11,058 nucleotides of DNA, from NCBI GenBank assembly GCA_900548815.1, contig URLR01000060.1, forward strand, positions 1 to 11,058, read 5' to 3'. This document shows, piece by piece, positions 7,136 through 11,058 of this stretch. Both the position numbers and the translations under genes were made by a program. The notes beneath the pieces were generated by a model. That model ran no database searches, had not been told where the DNA came from, and saw only the letters and a program-made list of their open reading frames with translations. Numbering within the stretch: the stretch's first letter is position 1; each line of letters begins with the position of its first letter. This stretch comes from an uncultured Collinsella sp. (GTDB lineage: Bacteria > Actinomycetota > Coriobacteriia > Coriobacteriales > Coriobacteriaceae).

Positions 7136-7141
7136 TATACT
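7136..7141 (+). promoter_or_regulatory. -10 element of dinB; transcript probably leaderless
   Basis: TATACT lies 6 bases before the dinB ATG at 7148, so transcription would start at or next to the A of the start codon. There is no ribosome binding site before the ATG. The sequence around 7113-7118 is a poor -35. Leaderless genes are common in Actinobacteria. No LexA-type box is visible. Confidence 0.5.
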
Positions 7142-7147
7142 CATGAC

Positions 7148-8401
7148 ATGGAAAGACGCGAACATACATACGGTTATGAAGATGCTGCGGGCGTCACGCC
7201 GCCGCCCTGGACGGGTCCGGCGGTCGGCCTGATGGACCTCGATGCATTTTTTGCGAGCGTGGAGATGCTCGATCATCCCGAATGGCGCGGAAAGCCGCTC
7301 ATCGTGGGCGGAGACGCCGAATCGCGCGGCGTCGTGTCCACGTGTTCGTACGAGGCACGTCGCTTTGGCGTGCATTCTGCCATGGCCTCGGCCGAGGCGC
7401 GGCGCCTGTGCCCGCAGGCCATTTGGACGCACGGACACTTTGATCGCTACCGTGAGGTGAGCGCGCAGGTCATGGCGATTCTTGCCAATGAGACACCGCG
7501 CGTGGAGCGCGTGTCCATCGACGAGGCCTTTATCGATATCACGCCAGGCCGCTTTGCACCCGAAGACCCGCTGCTGGTAGCGCGGCGTATAAGCGACCGC
7601 GTTGCGGCGCTGGGGGTGACGTGCTCCATCGGCGTTGGGTGCAACAAGACCGTGGCCAAAATCGCAAGCGAGCGCGACAAGCCGTTTGGTCTGACCATTG
7701 TGCGCCCCGGTACGGAACAGCGATTTTTGGCCGCGCTGCCGGTATCTGCCATGAGCGGAATCGGGCGTTCGGCCGAGGAGCGACTGCGTCGCATGCGCAT
7801 CTATACACTCGGCGAGCTTTCACGCGCGCCAGAGTCCACCCTGGCTGCAATTTTTGGCGTGAATGGCGAGCGCATGCGTCAGCGTGCTTTGGGACTCGAA
7901 GTATCCGAGGTCACCAGCCTGGATGACGAACGTGAAGTTAAATCGGTGAGCAATGAGCGCACCTTTGCGAAGGATTTAACTGAGCGTGGGGATATCGAGG
8001 CGGCGATTGCGCTGCTGGGCGAGTCGGTTGGGCGCCGCCTACGTCGTCAAGGGCTGACGGGTGCCACGGTAACGCTCAAGCTTAAGTATTCGTATGGCAG
8101 CGGACGCACGGCACAGCGCCGCTTGCCCCACCCCACCGACGACGAGAATATCTTTGTGGCCGTAGCGCTCGAGCTGCTCGACAATATCTGGCAAGAAGGC
8201 ATGCACGTGCGTCTGGCGGGTATCGGCATGAGCGACTTCAACCACCAAGGCGGTATCCAAACCGACCTGTTCTGCGAGATCGATGACCGCGGAGCCCAAT
8301 CCAGCGACCGCCGCGACCTCTCCGTCGCCATCGACGCCGTCCGAGACAAATTCGGCGACACCGCCCTATCCTTCGGCCGCCAATCCCGCTTCAATAATTA
8401 G
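7148..8401 (+). CDS. dinB: DNA polymerase IV (Y-family translesion polymerase)
   Basis: This is a 417-residue error-prone polymerase that copies past damaged bases. The palm carboxylates are Asp30/Asp32 in GLMDLDAFFASVE, with Phe34/Phe35 in the steric-gate area, and Asp125/Glu126 in RVSIDEAFIDI. The finger block CSYEARRFGVHSAM is at 66-79. A helix-hairpin-helix (AMSGIGRSAEERLRRM) starts near residue 201, followed by the little-finger domain. QTDLF at 371-375 fits the beta-clamp binding motif seen in actinobacterial DinB proteins, here internal to the last 50 residues. The ATG at 7148 is placed by the adjacent -10. It is transcribed away from the rpsP operon and appears complete. Repeats begin a few bases after its stop. 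Confidence 0.96.
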   Translation: MERREHTYGYEDAAGVTPPPWTGPAVGLMDLDAFFASVEMLDHPEWRGKPLIVGGDAESRGVVSTCSYEARRFGVHSAMASAEARRLCPQAIWTHGHFDRYREVSAQVMAILANETPRVERVSIDEAFIDITPGRFAPEDPLLVARRISDRVAALGVTCSIGVGCNKTVAKIASERDKPFGLTIVRPGTEQRFLAALPVSAMSGIGRSAEERLRRMRIYTLGELSRAPESTLAAIFGVNGERMRQRALGLEVSEVTSLDDEREVKSVSNERTFAKDLTERGDIEAAIALLGESVGRRLRRQGLTGATVTLKLKYSYGSGRTAQRRLPHPTDDENIFVAVALELLDNIWQEGMHVRLAGIGMSDFNHQGGIQTDLFCEIDDRGAQSSDRRDLSVAIDAVRDKFGDTALSFGRQSRFNN

Positions 8402-8404
8402 TCA

Positions 8405-8430
8405 TTTTGGAGTGGGGCTTTTTGTTACCC
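8405..8430 (+). repeat. REP-like repeat copy, diverged (contains the CA hinge)
   Basis: Just after the dinB stop, this copy reads TTTTGGAGTGGGGCTTTTTG then TTACCC. Its reverse complement has GGGTAAC, AAAAAGCCCCAC and TCCAAAAT in the same order as the repeat reconstructed around the IS110 insertion. It is useful because it carries AGCCC-CA-C at the centre, the form of the repeat expected for the uninterrupted target. It may also serve as the dinB transcription end, but no clear terminator hairpin is seen. Confidence 0.6.
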
Positions 8431-8447
8431 TCGGTCCGACACGGCAT

Positions 8448-8485
8448 GGGTAGTCAATTTGGGACGGGGCTATTTTAGCTACCCC
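8448..8485 (+). repeat. REP-like palindromic repeat, complete copy
   Basis: This is a 38-base unit with palindromic ends GGGTAG (8448-8453) and CTACCC (8479-8484). It can form a stem of about 9 pairs with one mismatch around a G-rich loop. Its first 19 bases (GGGTAGTCAATTTGGGACG) are repeated perfectly in inverted orientation at 10086-10104, on the far side of the IS110 element. Its last 20 bases are repeated in inverted orientation at 8537-8556 with two mismatches. Together these show that the element split another copy of this repeat. Confidence 0.75.
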
Positions 8486-8537
8486 TATATATCGGTTGAG
8501 CTTCATCCCGGCCCACAATCATTCACCGTCAGCCAAA

Positions 8538-8557
8538 GGGTAGCTAAAAAAGCCCCA
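8538..8557 (-). repeat. Left half of the REP interrupted by the IS110 element
   Basis: GGGTAGCTAAAAAAGCCCC plus the A of the shared CA joins directly to the element. The other half is 10086-10105. Rejoined, the halves form one repeat with GGGTAG at one end and CTACCC at the other, matching the inverse of the copies at 8448-8485 and 8405-8430. Confidence 0.75.
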
Positions 8558-8566
8558 TTACAGTTT

Positions 8567-8594
8567 GAGTCGTCCGAAAGGGCGGCTCTTTTCC
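8567..8594 (+). terminator. Intrinsic terminator at the left end of the IS110 element
   Basis: A nine-pair stem (GAGTCGTCC with GGGCGGCTC, including two G-T wobbles) closes a GAAA tetraloop and is followed by TTTT. It lies 10 bases inside the left end. It would stop transcription entering from dinB or other host promoters when the element is integrated. The identical structure recurs at 11031-11058. Confidence 0.8.
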
Positions 8595-8599
8595 GTTGC

Positions 8600-8787
8600 A
8601 CGGTTATACGATTGAGCCGTACCGGTGGTCGCTGGCCGACCGCCCCGGACGGCCGTCAGCCCCTGCCCCGTAGAGGGCCCGGGACGTGTTGCCGCCGGGG
8701 CGGGAGGGGCCGCGGGGAACGACTGATAGAGATGTGCCGGGCCCGGACCGGGCCACGGCCGGGTAATGTGGGTGTCGCTTCCGCGGC
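8600..8787 (+). ncRNA. IS110 bridge RNA (target-binding and donor-binding loops)
   Basis: This is a non-coding leader with three structured parts. A 5' hairpin pairs 8600-8605 with 8615-8620. The target-binding loop has a 13-pair stem (8640-8653 with 8691-8703, A8649 bulged) and an inner hairpin GCCC/GGGC (8665-8668, 8675-8678). Its left guide AGCCCC (8658-8663) equals the left target 8551-8556, and its right guide GGGACGTG (8681-8688) is the exact complement of CACGTCCC at 10084-10091. The donor-binding loop has a stem (8709-8715 with 8781-8787, plus 8720-8723 with 8774-8777) and an inner hairpin at 8737-8758. Its left guide ATAGAGA (8726-8732) equals the right end of the element at 10077-10083, and its right guide GTAATG (8763-8768) complements CATTAC at 8556-8561. 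This is the known IS110 bridge-RNA plan; transcript ends are inferred. Confidence 0.8.
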
Positions 8788-8817
8788 TAACGGCCGGCTC
8801 AAGGGAGAGGATACACC

Positions 8818-9984
8818 ATGTCTGCAGCAGAGAGGCCCGTGGCGTACCTGGGGATCGACGTCGGGAAGAGCTCGCACAGCGCGTGCGCGCTCGATGCGGG
8901 AGGGGACGTCGCCTTCAGGGCCGAGCTGGCCAACAGGCCCGACGACATCGACCGGCTGCTCGAGCGGGCCGGCTCCGGCGCGCTGGTCGTCGTCGACCAG
9001 AAGCGAAACATCGGCGCGCTGGTCCTCGCGCGCGCCCATGCGCACGGCAACCCCTGCGCCTACCTGCCCGGATATGCCGAGAAGCAGGCCCGCGGGATGT
9101 TCCCCGGCACCGCGAAGACCGACGCCATCGACGCCGAGGTGATCGCGCGCACCGCGCTCGGCGTGCCCCGCGCCCTCAGGCCGGCGCCCGAGGAGCCCGA
9201 GGGGACCGCCTCGCTGCGGATCCTATCTTCACAGCGCGAGTTCGCGTCGTCCGCCAGGACCCGCGCGAAGAACAGGCTGCGCGCGACCCTGCTCGAGGCC
9301 GATCCCGCGCTCGAGGGCGCGGTTGACCCGTCGAGCCGCTGGCAGATGTCAATGCTGGCCGAGTTCGGCGGGGCCGCCGGGTGCTCGGCCGCCGGCTGGC
9401 GCAGGTTCTCGAACGCCGCCAGACGCGCGGGCGCCCCCGCGGCGGGGGCCAGGAGGCTCTGGGAGGCGCTGCTGGCCTCGTCGCGCTCGGGAAGGCGGCT
9501 CCCGGCCGGCGAGGACGTCGCGGTCCGGATGCTCGCCCGGGAGATAGCCTCCCTCGACGCCGACATCGAGGAGCTCGACTCGCTCGTGGCCGACTCGCTG
9601 GCGGGCGACGAGGTCTACGAGTGCCTCCTCACGGTGCCCGGGATCGGCCCCAAGACCGCCGCGGCGCTGGTGACGTCGATCGACATATCCGCGTTCAGGG
9701 GGCACGACGAGCTCGCGAGCTATTGCGGCGTGGCGCCGTCAGACAGGCGCTCCGGGAGCAGCATCAGGTCGACGTCGCCGCAGCGCGGCGGGAACAGGCA
9801 GCTCAAGAACCTGCTCATATTCAGCTGCAACTCCCTCATCGGCACGGACAACAGGTTCGGGAGGTACTACGGGGAGTGCAGGGCGAGGGGGATGAGGCAC
9901 AGCAAGGCGCTGAAGGCGGTCGCGAGGAAGAGGCTCAAGGTCATCTACGCGATCATGCGCGACGCCGTCCCGTACGCGGCCTAG
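8818..9984 (+). CDS. IS110-family transposase (RNA-guided recombinase)
   Basis: This is a 388-residue DEDD-type recombinase. The N-terminal RuvC-like domain (about 8-165) has Asp14 in YLGIDVGK, Asp60 in VVVDQKRNIGAL (many family members have Glu near here), and Asp102/Asp105 in KTDAIDAEVIAR. A coiled-coil linker follows (residues about 145-260). The C-terminal Transposase_20 domain starts with LLTVPGIGPKTAAALV (270-285) and carries SYCGVAPSDRRSGSSIRS (301-318), where a serine of the RSGSS motif is expected to be the nucleophile, then RGGNRQLKNLL (323-333). The ATG at 8818 has GGGAGAGG 7-8 bases upstream. The protein is full length with no frameshift, so the element may be active. It is expected to bind the bridge RNA encoded just upstream and recombine the element into REP sequences. 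Confidence 0.96.
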   Translation: MSAAERPVAYLGIDVGKSSHSACALDAGGDVAFRAELANRPDDIDRLLERAGSGALVVVDQKRNIGALVLARAHAHGNPCAYLPGYAEKQARGMFPGTAKTDAIDAEVIARTALGVPRALRPAPEEPEGTASLRILSSQREFASSARTRAKNRLRATLLEADPALEGAVDPSSRWQMSMLAEFGGAAGCSAAGWRRFSNAARRAGAPAAGARRLWEALLASSRSGRRLPAGEDVAVRMLAREIASLDADIEELDSLVADSLAGDEVYECLLTVPGIGPKTAAALVTSIDISAFRGHDELASYCGVAPSDRRSGSSIRSTSPQRGGNRQLKNLLIFSCNSLIGTDNRFGRYYGECRARGMRHSKALKAVARKRLKVIYAIMRDAVPYAA

Positions 9985-10085
9985 CGGGCGGCGGAATCAA
10001 CCGAAGAGGAAGCGGGGGCGCCAGACGCCCGGATGCGTCATGCCGAAATGGCGCGAAGCACGCGGTTGACAAAACTATAGAGACA
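9985..10085 (+). promoter_or_regulatory. IS110 right end with outward consensus -35
   Basis: This is the non-coding right end, 101 bases. It contains a small hairpin (GGGCG-N5-CGCCC, 10016-10030) without a T-tract and a perfect TTGACA at 10066-10071, 14 bases from the right border. In the excised circle this TTGACA would face the left end, where TACAGT (8559-8564) would fall 15 bases downstream. In the integrated element no matching -10 follows it in the flanking repeat. Confidence 0.6.
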
Positions 10086-10105
10086 CGTCCCAAATTGACT
10101 ACCCC
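10086..10105 (-). repeat. Right half of the REP interrupted by the IS110 element
   Basis: CGTCCCAAATTGACTACCC plus one C follows the right end directly. The first 19 bases are the perfect inverse of 8448-8466. Together with 8538-8557 it reconstitutes the empty insertion site. Confidence 0.75.
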
Positions 10106-10125
10106 GGACGCCCGGTTTGACGGCC

Positions 10126-10157
10126 GTAGCAAAATTATCCCGCCTGAAATGAGCTAC
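10126..10157 (-). repeat. REP-like repeat overlapping the 3' end of the RAYT gene
   Basis: On the minus strand GTAGC at 10157-10153 and GCTAC at 10130-10126 are perfect inverted arms around a 22-base centre (TCATTTCAGGCGGGATAATT then TT) that resembles the middle of the 8448-8485 copy. It overlaps the RAYT stop codon. A REP next to a RAYT gene is the usual arrangement for this transposase class. Confidence 0.55.
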
Positions 10158-10903
10158 TTTTCAACTTTGACTTTTTGAATCGTGCAGTGACCGATGCCCG
10201 TGAGGCGCACGATCTGCTTAATTGAAAAGCCCTCGCTTTTGAGCTTACGGATACAGTCATCACGCACGCCCTTGGGTAGAGCTTTGAGATGGTGAGGCTC
10301 GTAAGGTTTGAGCAACGCCTGCGCAAACTCAAGCGCGTCAGTATCACTCACATGAGCGCCATAACGGAAGCAATAGCCATTGGGCTCTCCCGAGGTGCTA
10401 AATGCAAAAAATCTCTGAGAGTCACCGAGTAACCCGAGAACGCAATCCGTTTTGCAGATACCCGGATATCCCATATACTCGCGAAAGCTACTCCATCGAT
10501 ACAGCGAAGCGGTCCCAATCCTCGCCTTCGCGGGATTGTCGTGAATGTATCTCACGCAGTTGAGTAGCTGATCATCATCGAGGATCGGCACGCTCTTAAA
10601 TCGATCCTGGAAAACAGGCCCCTTCCTGCCTGTCTTTGAGTTGAAATACATAGCATACGCCGTCGTAATCGAATGCATGCAATCGCTCAGATGAACATGC
10701 TCGTCATCAAGCAGAAGATGAATATGGTTATCCATAAGGCACCACGCGATGACATCCACTTTAAACTTCTGGCATTTCGAAGCAATCAGCCGAATCAGAT
10801 AGAGCCGATCTTCGTCATCCTCAAATATGAGTTGGTCGGCACATCCCTTTTGTACGACATGGTAAAAGCCATATACAGAGATTTCTCGCGCAGTCCGAGT
10901 CAT
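10154..10903 (-). CDS. REP-associated tyrosine transposase (RAYT, Y1/HUH family)
   Basis: This is a 249-residue Y1_Tnp-type protein. The HUH metal-binding motif is His60-Ile-His62 in WCLMDNHIHLLL, and the likely catalytic tyrosine is Tyr119 in VRYIHDNPAKA. KGPVFQDRFKS (94-104) is another hallmark of the RAYT branch. The C-terminus (about 220-247, SEGFSIKQIVRLTGIGHCTIQ) is a helix-turn-helix resembling the resolvase/Hin type. RAYTs cut single-stranded REP hairpins and are single-copy domesticated relatives of IS200/IS605 transposases; no tnpB is present. I chose the ATG at 10903 because AGGAGG (10917-10912) lies 8 bases upstream. The ATGs at 10909 and 10930 are too close to or upstream of that site. 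Base composition is less GC-rich than the adjacent IS110 gene. Confidence 0.9.
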   Translation of the reverse strand: MTRTAREISVYGFYHVVQKGCADQLIFEDDEDRLYLIRLIASKCQKFKVDVIAWCLMDNHIHLLLDDEHVHLSDCMHSITTAYAMYFNSKTGRKGPVFQDRFKSVPILDDDQLLNCVRYIHDNPAKARIGTASLYRWSSFREYMGYPGICKTDCVLGLLGDSQRFFAFSTSGEPNGYCFRYGAHVSDTDALEFAQALLKPYEPHHLKALPKGVRDDCIRKLKSEGFSIKQIVRLTGIGHCTIQKVKVEK

Positions 10904-11003
10904 ACGCATCCCCTCCTCGACAGATAACAATTACGTTACCCGAGCCAGAGTAGAAAAAACGTACTGGGAGCTATAAATCGCGATGTTCGGCGAACGGTAG
11001 GTA

Positions 11004-11058
11004 GTAGCTAAAAAAGCCCCATTACAGTTTGAGTCGTCCGAAAGGGCGGCTCTTTTCC
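11004..11058 (+). repeat. 55-base exact direct repeat of 8540-8594 at the contig end
   Basis: These last 55 bases are identical to 8540-8594; the base before differs (A at 11003, G at 8539). The repeat comprises a REP left half (GTAGCTAAAAAAGCCCC) and the first 38 bases of the IS110 left end. A match of exactly 55 bases ending at the contig edge fits a terminal k-mer of a de Bruijn assembly with k = 55. Confidence 0.95.
11021..11058 (+). mobile_element. Left end of a second copy of the IS110 element (truncated by contig end)
   Basis: The sequence after the REP half AAAAAAGCCCC matches the first 38 bases of the element at 8557, including the complete terminator (11031-11058). The insertion point within the REP and the orientation are the same as in the first copy. 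The rest of this copy lies outside the window. Confidence 0.7.

Larger units (their letters stand above)
8557..10085 (+). mobile_element. IS110-family insertion sequence inserted in a REP-like repeat
   Basis: The element is about 1,530 bp, a normal IS110 size. Boundaries come from the split repeat: REP sequence ends at AGCCCC (8551-8556) and resumes at CGTCCC (10086-10091). The dinucleotide CA occurs at both junctions (8556-8557 and 10084-10085), as expected of the IS110 core that is retained on each side. There are no terminal inverted repeats within the element, which is typical for the family. Layout: terminator near the left end, bridge-RNA leader (8600-8787), transposase (8818-9984), and a 101-base right end with a TTGACA. 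Its coding DNA is visibly more GC-rich than dinB and the RAYT gene. Junctions are certain to about 2 bases. A second copy appears to start at 11021. Confidence 0.85.

Noticed and set aside
7151..7172. GAAC...GGTT near the dinB start as a LexA box
   Set aside because: The half-sites have the wrong spacing and lie inside the coding region; they do not form a LexA palindrome.
8459..9142. A plus-strand frame running through the IS110 leader into the transposase gene
   Set aside because: It overlaps the transposase in another frame and covers the structured leader. Its composition (Arg/Pro/Ser-rich) is that of a GC-rich shadow frame.
8448..10104. 19-base perfect inverted repeats read as terminal inverted repeats of the IS
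   Set aside because: They are two copies of the REP family in opposite orientation. The left one lies about 90 bases outside the element, and IS110 elements do not carry such terminal repeats.
10154..10903. IS200/IS605 element with TnpA
   Set aside because: The YIHDNP and FQDRFKS motifs and the 249-residue length fit the RAYT branch. There is no tnpB or omega RNA next to it, and the flanks are REP-like.
8402..11058. CRISPR array from the repeated palindromes
   Set aside because: The repeats are irregularly spaced, occur in both orientations and are diverged, with no uniform spacers or cas genes.

Overview
The window looks like one assembled contig from a Coriobacteriia genome, most likely Collinsella or a close relative. 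The evidence is moderately high GC, a Collinsella-like gene order and protein sequences, and frequent TTG/GTG starts. It is not a clean genomic segment. Bases 1-48 are an Illumina Nextera i7 adapter, and the last 55 bases exactly repeat an internal stretch, so both ends are assembly or library boundaries.

Bases 49-6946, read on the minus strand, hold a compact conserved housekeeping cluster: rpsP, khpA, rimM, trmD, lepB, glyQ, glyS, a PPDK regulatory protein gene, and the 5' end of ppdK. The first five genes are separated by 2-10 bases. They cover ribosome assembly, tRNA modification and protein export. After a 59-base gap with a candidate promoter come the two glycyl-tRNA synthetase subunits and the bifunctional kinase/pyrophosphorylase that controls pyruvate phosphate dikinase. 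The dikinase gene itself starts 298 bases further on and is cut by the adapter. Divergent from rpsP, dinB (DNA polymerase IV) runs on the plus strand at 7148-8401 and is probably leaderless.

From 8402 to 11058 the window is accessory DNA. A family of roughly 38-40 base palindromic repeats (REP-like, with ends GGGTAG...CTACCC) occurs at 8405-8430, 8448-8485, 10126-10157 and in split form, with a diverged copy at 431-468. A REP-associated tyrosine transposase (RAYT, 10154-10903) sits among them and is the likely source of their spread.

An IS110-family element (about 8557-10085) has inserted into one repeat. Its two halves remain at 8538-8557 and 10086-10105, and the dinucleotide CA is present at both junctions. 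The 261-base leader before its transposase folds into the two-loop architecture of an IS110 bridge RNA. All four guide segments can be read: AGCCCC and GGGACGTG match the left and right target (the REP), and ATAGAGA and GTAATG match the element's own ends. An intact TTGACA at the right end and a TACAGT at the left end would form a promoter only in the excised circle. A terminator lies just inside the left end.

The contig stops inside what appears to be a second copy of the same element, inserted at the same position of another REP upstream of the RAYT gene. The accessory region is therefore a three-part association: RAYT makes REPs, and an RNA-guided IS110 uses REPs as landing sites.
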